The notes under the pieces were generated by a model, which was given only the letters and a program-made list of their open reading frames with translations, was not told the DNA's origin and made no database searches. From NCBI GenBank assembly GCA_012719125.1, contig JAAYAY010000434.1:17668-81667 (forward strand): a stretch of DNA of 64,000 bases. The letters are read 5' to 3'. A program made the translations under genes and the position numbers. The stretch comes from Planctomycetaceae bacterium. GTDB taxonomy: Bacteria > Planctomycetota > Planctomycetia > Pirellulales > Thermoguttaceae. Below are positions 36,114 through 46,600 of this stretch, piece by piece. Position 1 is the first letter of the stretch. Each line of letters starts with the position of its first letter.

Positions 36114-39100
36114 ATGCGGTACTCTCTTCGTCTTGTGCTCATTGGTGGTCTTGTCCTCGTCGCTCAGGCCGAGGCAAGAGAATGGACATCGAGCGACGGC
36201 AGGTACACCGTGCAAGCTGAACTGCTTGTGGTCGACGGCGATCAGGCCGTACTTCAACGTGAAGACGGCACGGTCATCCGCGTTCCACTGAATCGATTGA
36301 GTCTGGCGGATGTGAAATATGTGCAAGAGGCGCTTGCTGCGGCAGGCATAGCAATCGAGGCCCATCCATCGCCCGCGTCACCCCCACCGCCGCCCGCCGA
36401 ATCCCCGGGTTTCCAGCCCGTCCCGGTGCCCGCCGGGCGAGCGCCGCCGTTGGCAAATCCGAGATCGAATCGCTGGCAAGTCTCACCAGACCCGGCATCT
36501 TGGCAGTACGGTCTCGCCGCCGATGCATCGCTGGAGATTCCTCTGACCGACCGGCCCCCCTTCGTCTTATTTCCGACCATGCCGAGCCCCTTCGTCGTGC
36601 TTGGAGAAGAAGCCGACGAAGGTCCGCGGAAGCTCTGGGACCTGCGACGAGGTGAAGCCGTCGCGGAAATCGACGGGAAGATCGAGAACGACGACAAGCT
36701 TGCCTTGAGTCCCAGCGGCGAGTTTCTCGCCGTCCACGGCTTCTCGGAATCGGGCGAATTGCAGATCTGGTCGTTCGTGACGGGCAACGTCGTCCGCGAC
36801 ATACCCGTATCGTGGGACCATCTCGATACCGACTTCCTCGAATTCCTTGGGTCTGATCGGGTCATCATTGCAAACGACGACGACCACATCTACACCGTCT
36901 ATGATGTTCGCTCTGGAGAGCGATCCGGCCAAATTGAGATTGGCCCGGATGACGATACGCGAAAGTCCGCGGTTAGCCCCGGCGGCAACTACCTCGCAGT
37001 CTACGTGGCAGAACGCACCGAGATCGTGATTTACGATACGCGCAACGGGGTCCCGGCAGGACGGATTGCGACCGGCCTTCCCACCTTCTCCCGCGCAGAC
37101 GGCCTCGCCTTCGCTCCCAGCGGCAAAGAACTGGCGCTGTGGTCCACCAGCGGTTCGGAGATGACGCTGCTGGCCTGGGAAATCGCCCAAGGGAAGCCCG
37201 TCGCCAAGTATCAGTTCCCCGACGAATTCGACGAGCCGATCTGGCGACTTGAGTGCAGCGACTCCGTGCTGCAATGGCTGCCCGACGGAAGCGGATGGCT
37301 GGTCAACGGGTCAGCAGTCGTTGATCGCAAGTCGGGCAAGATCACCTGGAAAGACGAAGAGGCTTTGAAAGAACATGACGACTTGCTGCCTCGCCGGATG
37401 GTCAGCGCCGACCAGATCCTCATGTTCCCGGCGGGAAAACGCACTCATACACTTCGCCTGGTTTCGTTGCGGGCCAATACGAACCTGGATGCCGCCACAG
37501 TCGCGGGAGCGAACAGGCCTTCCACAACGATGGATACATCCAAGGCGCGATTGGAGGTGAAATCGGGGCCGCCCCTGGCAAATTCCCAAAACAAACGTTG
37601 GCAGGTTCATGTGGACCCAAGTCCGTTGGGTTTCGGCATTCTGCCGGGCGCTTCGGTGGAGATACCGATTGAAGTGTCCCACTCTCGCCCATTCGTGCTG
37701 TATCCGTCGGCGCCCAGTCCGTTTGTCGTCCTGGGCTCTCAAAGGAGCCGAGGTGCTCGGCAGTTGTGGGATCTGCGCACGGGGGAAATGACCGGGGAGG
37801 TCCACGTCGAAATCAGCGGCGAAGGCATTGCCCTGAGCCCTGACGGCAAGCTGGTCGCCTGCACGGGATCCAGGTCCCGGGGCGAAGTGCGGATCTGGTC
37901 CTTCGCAACCGGCGAGGTCGTCCAGACCCTCGAGCTACCCAATCGCCACACCTCGTTAACCCTGTTCGATTTCGCCGGACCGGATCGTTTCGTGGCGGGT
38001 AACGTCTTGGAAGACGAGTTCCTGGTCTATGACATCGCTTCCGGAGAACGCATTGCCACGATTGAGTTCGACGGAATAGACCGGGAAAGTCCTGCCCTGA
38101 GTCCCGGTGGTGCCTACCTTGCCGTCTACGACTCCGACGAAGAGATGATCTCGATCTGCGATACTCGCAACGGAGTCCGAGCCGGACGGATCGAGTCGAA
38201 CATGGAAAGAACTTCCAATGCCTTGTGCCTCGCCTTTTCACCCGACGGCAAGTCGCTGGCAGGTGTGTTCCGGGGGCTGGAACACGAGCTGGTCGTCTGG
38301 GATATGAGCCGTGGAACACAGGTCACGCGACTCCGCTTCGGCGAAGAAACAGACTCTGAAATCTGGATCAATGGCTACTGCGGTCGCATGCTCGAATGGC
38401 TTTCCGGTGGCAACGGCTGGGTGCTCAACGGCGCGGTCGTGATCGATCGAAAGTCGGGCAAGATCGTCTGGCGTGACGAGGAGGCAATCAGCGATTTCAA
38501 CGACGTCGTTCCGCGTCGGATGATTGACGGTGATCGGATGCTGCAGTTCCGCAAGGGCGAGAAAGGGCAGACGCTGTGTCTGGTCCCGCTTCCGAGCAGC
38601 AAGATCGCCGAATCCCGACGAATAGTCGCGGCCGGAGGCCGTGCTGACGACGCGGGGCTGCCGCCCGTCACCGAGGCCAGCCTGGGATCTGTTCGCGATG
38701 AGCTTCCCGTTGCGACTTCGTGGCGCTACGTACCCGCTCCCCGTTCGCTTCCGCCTGAGGCCGCTTCCCGAAATCGCCTGCCTCTTGGACCGGGAGTCAT
38801 CGGCCAGGACCGGGTCTTCTTCTCACGACCCGATGCGGCGCGAGTCGCAATCTGCAACAAGGCCGACACGTCCGATCAAATGCCAATGCCGTCGGACAAG
38901 CTGCCGCAGATCTGTCGCCTCCATGATCTGCGGACCGGGGAACTTGTGGCGGAGTTCACGGCTCCTTTCGCGACGGAACTGATCGATCTCGGGCCGGAAG
39001 GAAGACTCGGCCTGTTTCGGAGTTCGCCGAGCCAGGATCGCCTCGATGTCTTCGACCTTACGAGTGGGCAGCATGTCTTTGGCTTTCGGCCCTTTGTGGG

Positions 39101-40373
39101 CACGGAGAGCCGCGACCGAAAAGTGGCAGACGCCCATCTCATCGATGAAAACCATGCGGTCGCGGTGTCCGAGGCGCACAAGCTCATTGCCTGGGAGATC
39201 CCGAACTGCCGAGCGCTCTTCGCCGTCCCGCAGGAACAAGGGCGGTTGCTTGCTCTGACCCGCGACCGGCAGAATCTCGTCTTGGACGGGAAGGGCACGC
39301 CCTTCCTCGTGAACTCCCTGTCCGGCGAAGCAGCAGGATTGCTTCCCCGGGTCGACCTTGACGACGACTTCTACCTGACGCACGCCGATTTCTCCTGCGA
39401 CGAGCAACGTCTGGCCGTGTTGTATACCAAGGCTGGAAGCAGCATGCTGGCCGTTTGGGATCTGGCCAAAGGCGAGTTGCTTAACAAGGTCGAGCTGCAA
39501 TTCTCCGTGTTCCGCCATGTCTGGTGTGGCCGCGACCATTTGCTCCTCCAGCCGTTGACGGTACCCTACGGCGGGTTGCAGCCAATCCTCGACATCCGAC
39601 GGGGACTCGTCGTCTGGAACTTCAAGCTGGAAGACGGACTGAGCTTCTGGTCCTCTCCCGACCACAGGCACTGGTACTGGTACCGCAAAACGTCACAGGC
39701 TCAGGCTGAGTTGATCGCCGTCGCGCTGCCGGACGACAAAGTCGTTTCCATCCTTTCGCAAACCAAGATGCCCGATCCTCTCATCGGCCCAGGCGTGCCT
39801 TTGAAGGTGGAGACTTTCGTCGAAGGAATCCCCGCCGAGTTGCCTCCCGGCTGGAAAGAACTGGCCGGGCTCAACGAAACGCTGTACAAGCATTTCTCGC
39901 AACAGTTGAAGGCAAAACAAGTCGAAATCAAGGACGACGCTCCTGCCCGCCTGCTGATTGGTATCAAGTCGCAGAGCGCCGAGAAAGGCGTGCGAATTCG
40001 CGGGCCCTACGGGAGATCAGGGAGCGCGTTGATCTCGGCAACCATCTTGACACCCTACGTCGTTCTCCATGACTCCGACGGGAATCGTGTCTGGGAGCGA
40101 CAGTATCCTGACGACGAACGCGAGCTGCCGGATCTCGACTCGCTCCCCGAGGGGATGGATCCCATCACCTACGCAAACATGCTGCAATGGGACGCGGCCG
40201 CTCGCTGGCTGAAAACCGTCGTCGTACCCTGCCCCGTGTTCCATCCAGGGTGGCAGCGAGGCCTCGGGGAATCCCTGGTGAAGCCCGACGGCACGGAGAT
40301 CATTCGGGAACCCAGCTCCGCGCGGATGAAGACCTCCGCTCTGTCGAGCGACACGACCAGCCGACGAGGCTGA
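36114..40373 (+). CDS. Giant secreted SHD1-domain beta-propeller protein, paralogue 1 (extra internal module)
   Basis: 1419 aa. Signal peptide 1-21. SHD1-type domain about 22-72 (EWTSSDGRYTVQAELLVV, VLQREDGTVIRVPLNRLSL, DVKYVQ). Pro-rich linker 84-112. Module A begins at 111 (PPLANPRSNRWQV) and module B at about 485 (PPLANSQNKRWQV); these are duplicates of roughly 370 residues with blades such as KLWDLRRGE, LALSPSGEFLAVHG and VIYDTRNGVPAGR. A third distinct propeller part runs from about 870, then a C-terminal domain from about 1225 (FVEGIPAELPPGW, PARLLIGI). The start has AAAGGA upstream. No catalytic motif is visible. Presumed periplasmic binding or assembly protein; function unknown. Confidence 0.8.
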   Translation: MRYSLRLVLIGGLVLVAQAEAREWTSSDGRYTVQAELLVVDGDQAVLQREDGTVIRVPLNRLSLADVKYVQEALAAAGIAIEAHPSPASPPPPPAESPGFQPVPVPAGRAPPLANPRSNRWQVSPDPASWQYGLAADASLEIPLTDRPPFVLFPTMPSPFVVLGEEADEGPRKLWDLRRGEAVAEIDGKIENDDKLALSPSGEFLAVHGFSESGELQIWSFVTGNVVRDIPVSWDHLDTDFLEFLGSDRVIIANDDDHIYTVYDVRSGERSGQIEIGPDDDTRKSAVSPGGNYLAVYVAERTEIVIYDTRNGVPAGRIATGLPTFSRADGLAFAPSGKELALWSTSGSEMTLLAWEIAQGKPVAKYQFPDEFDEPIWRLECSDSVLQWLPDGSGWLVNGSAVVDRKSGKITWKDEEALKEHDDLLPRRMVSADQILMFPAGKRTHTLRLVSLRANTNLDAATVAGANRPSTTMDTSKARLEVKSGPPLANSQNKRWQVHVDPSPLGFGILPGASVEIPIEVSHSRPFVLYPSAPSPFVVLGSQRSRGARQLWDLRTGEMTGEVHVEISGEGIALSPDGKLVACTGSRSRGEVRIWSFATGEVVQTLELPNRHTSLTLFDFAGPDRFVAGNVLEDEFLVYDIASGERIATIEFDGIDRESPALSPGGAYLAVYDSDEEMISICDTRNGVRAGRIESNMERTSNALCLAFSPDGKSLAGVFRGLEHELVVWDMSRGTQVTRLRFGEETDSEIWINGYCGRMLEWLSGGNGWVLNGAVVIDRKSGKIVWRDEEAISDFNDVVPRRMIDGDRMLQFRKGEKGQTLCLVPLPSSKIAESRRIVAAGGRADDAGLPPVTEASLGSVRDELPVATSWRYVPAPRSLPPEAASRNRLPLGPGVIGQDRVFFSRPDAARVAICNKADTSDQMPMPSDKLPQICRLHDLRTGELVAEFTAPFATELIDLGPEGRLGLFRSSPSQDRLDVFDLTSGQHVFGFRPFVGTESRDRKVADAHLIDENHAVAVSEAHKLIAWEIPNCRALFAVPQEQGRLLALTRDRQNLVLDGKGTPFLVNSLSGEAAGLLPRVDLDDDFYLTHADFSCDEQRLAVLYTKAGSSMLAVWDLAKGELLNKVELQFSVFRHVWCGRDHLLLQPLTVPYGGLQPILDIRRGLVVWNFKLEDGLSFWSSPDHRHWYWYRKTSQAQAELIAVALPDDKVVSILSQTKMPDPLIGPGVPLKVETFVEGIPAELPPGWKELAGLNETLYKHFSQQLKAKQVEIKDDAPARLLIGIKSQSAEKGVRIRGPYGRSGSALISATILTPYVVLHDSDGNRVWERQYPDDERELPDLDSLPEGMDPITYANMLQWDAAARWLKTVVVPCPVFHPGWQRGLGESLVKPDGTEIIREPSSARMKTSALSSDTTSRRG

Positions 40374-40398
40374 TGACTTGTTGAAGAGGAGTGTGACG

Positions 40399-43300
40399 AT
40401 GCGGATATCCCTTGGACCTGCCTTAACGATTTGTCTGCTATTGCTCTCTGGACGAATCGAGGGACGGGAGTGGACGTCCCGCGACGGCAAGTACACGGTC
40501 GAGGCGGAGCTCCTGTCGGTCAACAACGGAAAGGCCGTGTTGAAGCGTGACGATGGTTCGACCGTCGAAGTGGATCTGGATCGGTTGAGTCTCAGCGACC
40601 TCAAATACGTCCAGGAGGCCATGGATGCGCTGAAGGCCTTGCCGGGGGCCGTTCCTCGCCCGGAAGCCGGAGGGCGACCCCCGACGAACGGAGAGCCAGC
40701 CGACCTCATGACCCTGCCGACTCCGTCGGTCGAAGAGGAAGAGGAAACCGAAGAGCCTGACCCGATCCCGGAGCCCGGTTCTCCGCCGCTGGCCATGTCC
40801 AATACGTCTGAATGGCAGGTTGTCCCCGATCCGTCGGCAGGCGGCTATGAATTGGGTCCCGAGTCAAAGCTCACTGCCTCGGTGGCGGTGGAAAGCCGTC
40901 TTCCGTTCGTCGCGTTCTCCGCAACGCCGAGCCCGTTTGTCGTGCTGGGCCAGGATGCTCAGAGCGGCCGTCGACAGATCTGGGATCTGCGAACGGGAGA
41001 GGTTGCCGGAGAAATCGAGTGTGCGGTCGGCGAAACCGACGTGTGGTCGCTGAGTCCTGACGGCAGACACGTCGCCGTGTCCAGTCGTGAGATCCATCAC
41101 AGGATTGATATCTGGTCGTTCGCAACAAGCCAAATCGTCCAGCGGATCAAGCTGACCGAAAAGTACCCCACGGTGGGTTATCTGGGCTTTGCCGGACCCA
41201 AACGGATTGTTGTCGGGGAGGTCTCGACCAACTGCTACCGAGTCTATGATGTCGCTTCTGGAGAACAGATCTGCCAGATCCATGCCAAGCCCGACTCCAA
41301 TGCGGCCAGTTGCGTGACGAGTCCCGGCGGCAACTATGTCGCCATCTACTCGTACCCCACGGGGCTTGCGGTTTACGACACACGCAACGGCCATCGCGCC
41401 GGTCGTCTCCCGTTGCAGGAGCAGGGAACCGGAAATCCAGAAGCCATGGCTTTTTCGCAGGACGGCAAGGAACTTGCCGGTTGGTTCCGATCGGGTTCCA
41501 AGGCGATCTTCAAAATCTGGGACATGTCCGCGGGCAAGTGCACCGTCACCCATCCATTTGCCGAAGACCCGACCCGCAGTCTCAGAGGCAGCCTCTTCCG
41601 CGGGATGCAACTCGATCGTCTCGCCGATGGAAGCGGTTGGTTGGTGGCCGGCGCATTTGTCGTTGATCCCGATTCCGGCAGGGTTGTCTGGCAAGACCCC
41701 GACGCCGCGAATGGACGCCACCGGCTGCCGCGAAAGATCCTGGATGCCGACCGTATCGTCGGCTTTCGTCTCGAAGGCAAGCTGACCACCCTCTGCTTCA
41801 TCCCGCTTCCCAAAAACGCTCTGGCCGCGTCTCGTGAGGCCATTGCTGCTGGTGGAGACTTTGCAGACGCCGGCCTGCCTCCGATCACCAGAATCGATGT
41901 TCAAGACGCCAAGGAACTCACCTTCGCTGACGCTGTCTGCAAGTATCTGCCCAATCCGATTGCTCTGCCACCGGAGGCCGCCACGCGCACTCGAGTCTCG
42001 CTGGGGCCGGGAGAGTTCGACGTCGGCCGACTGTTCTTCTCCGGCCCAGATGCCGCCGTCTTTGCATTGGGACAAAGTATGAATGCCTCTACTGCGTCAT
42101 GGAAGTCGTCCGCCCCGTTGCCGCACATATGCCAGCCCTACGACCTCCGGACAGGGCAGGTTGCGTCCCGATTCGAGATCCCCTTCCCCACGGAGATGAT
42201 CGATCTGAGCCCCAACGGCAAGTTCGGCTTGTTTCGCATCGACAATCGACAGGATCGATTGGACATCTGGGACCTGTCAAACGGACAGCACATCGCGGGT
42301 TTTCGACCCTTCGAAGGAGAATTGAGTCGCGACCGCAAGGTCACGTGCGCTCGTTTCGCCGGAGACGACCATGTGATCGCGGGCACCGAGAGCGAGCGAC
42401 TTGGCTGCTACAGGATTCCCGAAGGCAGGCTGGTCTATTCTGCTCCTTCGGGAACGGGCAGAATCGTCGGGCTGACTCACGACCGAAGAACGTTGATCGT
42501 CATGTCACGTCGCACGCCGCGGCTGATCGATGCTTCATCCGGTGAGACAATCGGCACTCTCGAGGAAGTCGCTACGGAAAGGGTACTTGTGCCCCGACAG
42601 GCCGCCGTCTCTGCCAACGGAGAACGCCTGGCAGAAGCGTACTTCTACCTTGGCGGCCATCTTCTCGTCGTATGGGACCTTGTTCAGGGCAAGAAGCTGC
42701 TGCAACTCGAACTGCCCGACGATGCAACCGGCTTGGCATGGTGCGGTACGGATCACATCCTGCTGAAGCCCGCCGTAGATGCCGGCAGGAGCTGCCCCAT
42801 GATTTCCGTTCTCACTGGGCTGGTGGAATGGCGGTACCACTTCCAGGATGGGAAAAGCGTGTGGGCGTCGCCGGACGAGCGCGTCTGGTACTGCAGCCGG
42901 AAGGATCCCAAGGCACCGCTTGAACTCGCCGCGGTCACGCTGCCCGAGCCGGAAGTCGGCGATCTTCTTTCACAGATGGAAATGCCCGTTCCGCTCGTCG
43001 GTCCCGGGACCGATGTGAGCGTGCAGACACTGTTCGAAAAACCGCCGCAGATCCTCCCCGAAGGCTGGAGCGATCTTACTGCCCTGGACGACACAATCCA
43101 GGACTATTTTGCCCGGGAATTGCAGAAGCAGAAGATCAACGTTGTTGCCAGAAGTCCGGTCCGTCTCCTCGTCGGAATCAAGAACGAGCGTCAGGACAGT
43201 AGTGTGCGGGTTCGCGGACCTCTTGGGCGCTCCGGCACCTTGCTGGTCGCGTCGTCTCGGTTGGTCCCTTACGTTACCGTCCTCGATCCCCGTGGAAACC

Positions 43301-43596
43301 CGGTCTGGCAACAGCAGGGAGAACTCGCGGCTCCGGATGCCACCGACACGGAACGACCGCCGGGAATGGACGCCGCAACCCACATGAAGCTCAAGTATTG
43401 GGAAGCGGCAGTCAAGTGGCTTCGCACCGTGCAGATCCCATGCCCCATCTACGACCCGAGCCTGCAACGAGGTCTTGGGGAATCGACCGTCGGCCCGGAC
43501 GGCACCAAGATCCTGCGCTCCCCGAGCCCGTCTCTTAGGAAGCCGCCCGATAGAATCGCACAATCATCTAGCGCAGCCGCTTGGCCGGGAGGATGA
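40399..43596 (+). CDS. Giant secreted SHD1-domain beta-propeller protein, paralogue 2
   Basis: 1065 aa from the ATG at 40399, with GAGGAG 7 nt upstream; a TTG at 40378 is not needed. It begins 25 nt after paralogue 1. Signal peptide 1-22 (LTICLLLLSGRIEG). SHD1-type domain follows (EWTSRDGKYTVEAELLSV, VEVDLDRLSLSDLKYVQ), then an acidic linker with EEEEETEEPDP. Only one copy of the first propeller module is present (SPPLAMSNTSEWQV, QIWDLRTGEVAG, AVYDTRNGHRAGR), then the second propeller part and the shared C-terminal domain (PQILPEGWSDL, PVRLLVGIKNE). It differs from paralogue 1 mainly by lacking one module. Confidence 0.8.
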   Translation: MRISLGPALTICLLLLSGRIEGREWTSRDGKYTVEAELLSVNNGKAVLKRDDGSTVEVDLDRLSLSDLKYVQEAMDALKALPGAVPRPEAGGRPPTNGEPADLMTLPTPSVEEEEETEEPDPIPEPGSPPLAMSNTSEWQVVPDPSAGGYELGPESKLTASVAVESRLPFVAFSATPSPFVVLGQDAQSGRRQIWDLRTGEVAGEIECAVGETDVWSLSPDGRHVAVSSREIHHRIDIWSFATSQIVQRIKLTEKYPTVGYLGFAGPKRIVVGEVSTNCYRVYDVASGEQICQIHAKPDSNAASCVTSPGGNYVAIYSYPTGLAVYDTRNGHRAGRLPLQEQGTGNPEAMAFSQDGKELAGWFRSGSKAIFKIWDMSAGKCTVTHPFAEDPTRSLRGSLFRGMQLDRLADGSGWLVAGAFVVDPDSGRVVWQDPDAANGRHRLPRKILDADRIVGFRLEGKLTTLCFIPLPKNALAASREAIAAGGDFADAGLPPITRIDVQDAKELTFADAVCKYLPNPIALPPEAATRTRVSLGPGEFDVGRLFFSGPDAAVFALGQSMNASTASWKSSAPLPHICQPYDLRTGQVASRFEIPFPTEMIDLSPNGKFGLFRIDNRQDRLDIWDLSNGQHIAGFRPFEGELSRDRKVTCARFAGDDHVIAGTESERLGCYRIPEGRLVYSAPSGTGRIVGLTHDRRTLIVMSRRTPRLIDASSGETIGTLEEVATERVLVPRQAAVSANGERLAEAYFYLGGHLLVVWDLVQGKKLLQLELPDDATGLAWCGTDHILLKPAVDAGRSCPMISVLTGLVEWRYHFQDGKSVWASPDERVWYCSRKDPKAPLELAAVTLPEPEVGDLLSQMEMPVPLVGPGTDVSVQTLFEKPPQILPEGWSDLTALDDTIQDYFARELQKQKINVVARSPVRLLVGIKNERQDSSVRVRGPLGRSGTLLVASSRLVPYVTVLDPRGNPVWQQQGELAAPDATDTERPPGMDAATHMKLKYWEAAVKWLRTVQIPCPIYDPSLQRGLGESTVGPDGTKILRSPSPSLRKPPDRIAQSSSAAAWPGG

Positions 43597-43600
43597 GAAC

Positions 43601-46600
43601 ATGCAGATGTATGTCAGGGCGGCATTGATCGCCAGCCTGTTCTTGGCCTGCGATACCGTTGCCGCACGCCAGTGGATCACACGCGACGGCCGATACCGCA
43701 TCGAGGCCGAGTTGCTGGCCGTCGAAGAGGGGCAGGTCGTTCTGCGGCGGCAGGACGGCCCCGTGATTCGTGTTCCGCTGGATCGGCTGAGCTTCAGCGA
43801 CGTGAAGTACGTGAACGATGCGGTCCAAGCGTCGGCGGCCGTGTCGACAATCGTCACGAAGTCCAGTCAAGTCGCGAGACCCGCGTTGGAGGAACCGGCA
43901 GCCGTGGTGGAGCCCGGGACGCCGCCGCTTGCCGATTCGAACATGTCGGGATGGCAGGTCGTCCCCGATCCAACTCGACTTGGCTTCGGTTTGAAGCCCG
44001 GCGATTCCGTGGACATCAAGGTGGGGACGGGGCCGCTTGTAACACTGGTTCTGTTTCCTGCCGTGCCCAGCCCGTTTGTCATGCTGGGAGGGCGCAATGT
44101 GGACGATACTCGGCAGGTTTGGGATCTCCGAACCGGGTCCATATCTGGGAGCCTGAAGGCACATTTCTATGAGCACGACAAGTCGGCCCTGAGTCCTGAC
44201 GGACAACATTTCGCTCTTCTGAACACTGAGGATCGTGATGGGATTCAGATCTGGTCGCTCACATCCGGCAAAGTTGTTCAGACAATTGAGCTGCCAGGAA
44301 AAAGTCCCTCCGTCCAGATGGTCGATTTCGCCGGCCCGAACCGCGTTGTGATTGGCGATTCCCGGGCAAACGCGTACTTCATCTTCGACATTCGCTCGGG
44401 TAAGGAGATCTGTCGAATCGACACGGAGCCCGTGAACAGCCGGCGGTCATACGCCATAAGTCCCGGCGGCAGCTTCCTGGCCGCTTACTTTCGCAGCGAC
44501 CAGCGGCTTGAGGTCTACGACACACGCAACGGAATTCGCGCAGGGACACTCGGAGTCGATATCGGAAGATACACGGACTCCGCGTGTCTCGTCTTCTCGC
44601 CCGATGGCAAGGAGCTGGCGTGTTGGTTTGGCAACGACTCAAAGACGTCGCTGCAAGTCTGGGACATGACCAGCGGCCAGCGCGTCCTGACACGGCATTT
44701 CGAGAAACACCCGGTCGAACAATTCGGGTACACAGGCTATTCCGGTCGCGAAATCGACTGGCTTGCGGACGGCAGCGGCTGGTTGCTGCACGGCGTCGTG
44801 ATCCTCGATCGTGCAACTGGCAAAATCGTTTGGCAGGACGAAGGTTCGCTTGGCAAAACCGGCGTTCTGCCGCGCCGAATGGTCGATGCGAGCCGGATGT
44901 TGGCGTTCTCTGGAGAGCGTGAGGAGCATACACTCCGCCTGGTTTCGTTCGCCGACGACGAAATCGCGGAGGCACGCAAGCTTGTTGCAGCCGGCGGCGA
45001 GGCGGCCGACATCGGTCTGCCGCCGGTCACCCAGGCCAACGTCGAGGGCATCCGTAAGATGTTACCGCAGGACGTGGCCTGGGCGTACCGGGCCGCACCG
45101 GTTTTGCTTCCCGACGCCGCGCGTTCACGGGACCGCCTCGCGCTCGGCCCGGGGTCCTTCGACCGGTTGCAGACGTTCTTCTCCCGGCCCGATGCGGCAC
45201 GGATCGTGGTTCACCACACGGGAAGTATCGACGTCACTCTCGGAAAGGTGTCTCTGAGGCCGTCCGATCTCTACCAGTTGCACGACCTGTGCACCGGGAA
45301 AAAAGTCGCCCAGTTCGCCGCGCCTTTCAAGACGAATCTGCTCGATCTGAGTCCCAACGGCAAGCTCGGTCTGTTCCGTATTGAGCCCGACCAGGATCGC
45401 CTGGATATCTGGGATCTGGAAACCGGGAAACACGTTCTCGCGTTTCGGCCCTTCGCGGAGGAAGAGGGGCGAGGGCGGCTTGTCAAATGGGCGTGCTTTC
45501 TCGATGAAGAACACGTGATGACGGAGTCGAGCACAAGCCGGCTGATCGCCTGGGAACTCCCCGAATGCCGGGCCCTCTACGGGTACCCAACCAATAAAGG
45601 GAGCATCGTAGGCATGACACGCGATCGACGGGTGTTGTTCCTGCTGTCCGATGGCAATACACCACGGATGATCGACACGTCGACAGGGACGCCTCTGGGG
45701 ACCCTTGCGTCTTTCGAGGAAGGCAAGCCAGGGGTGCACACGGAAAGCGACCTCTCCCGCGACGAGCGACGGATGGCTTCTTTGTTCGTAGGCTCCGGAG
45801 GGGCGACCGTCACCGTTTGGGACTTGAACGATGGTTCCAGGCTCCAGCAGGTGGCCCTGCCGATGCGGCCGTGGGGGCTGGTCTGGTGCGGTGACGACTA
45901 TGTCCTCCTGGAAGGCAAACCCGGTAAAGAAGAGTTCGAGTCACTACTCGACGTGGAACGAGGACTGATCGTCTGGAACTACCGGATGTCGGCACGTGCC
46001 GATCTCTGGGACTCACCCGACGGGCGACACTGGTACCTGCACTGTCCCTCTTACCCGAAGCCGACCGAATTGGCGGCTGCCGTATTGCCTGACGCGGAAA
46101 CCAAGGCGCTGTTGACGCAAGACGCCTTTCCCAAACCGCTGTTTGGCCCGGGAGCAACCGTGTCGTTGGAGACTCGTATCGAGGGTGTTCCCCGGAATCT
46201 GCCGCCCGGCTGGGAAGACCTGGAATCGGTAGAAGAGGGACTTCGAGATCACTTCTCGCGACAACTTCAGGGGCGGCAAATCCGAGTTGCAGATGGGGCC
46301 CCGGCCCGCTTGCTGATCGAAATCACGTACCAGAAGAAAAAGCAGTCGCAGGACTCGGCGCTGACACCCCTTGACGAGATCCGATCGGCCCTCGCTGCCG
46401 CGGCCGACCTGACGCCCTACGTCGCCTTGTTCGAAGCCGCCGGAAACCGCCTCTGGGAGAGGAAGTACGTGCACGTCGAAGGGAGCGAGATAGCACTTTT
46501 CGAGGGGCTGGCACCGGGCAGCAACCTCTCCCAACACCTGCAACTCAAGCGATGGGAAGAGGCGGTGCGTTGGCTCCGTTCGGCCGGCGTTCCCTACCTG

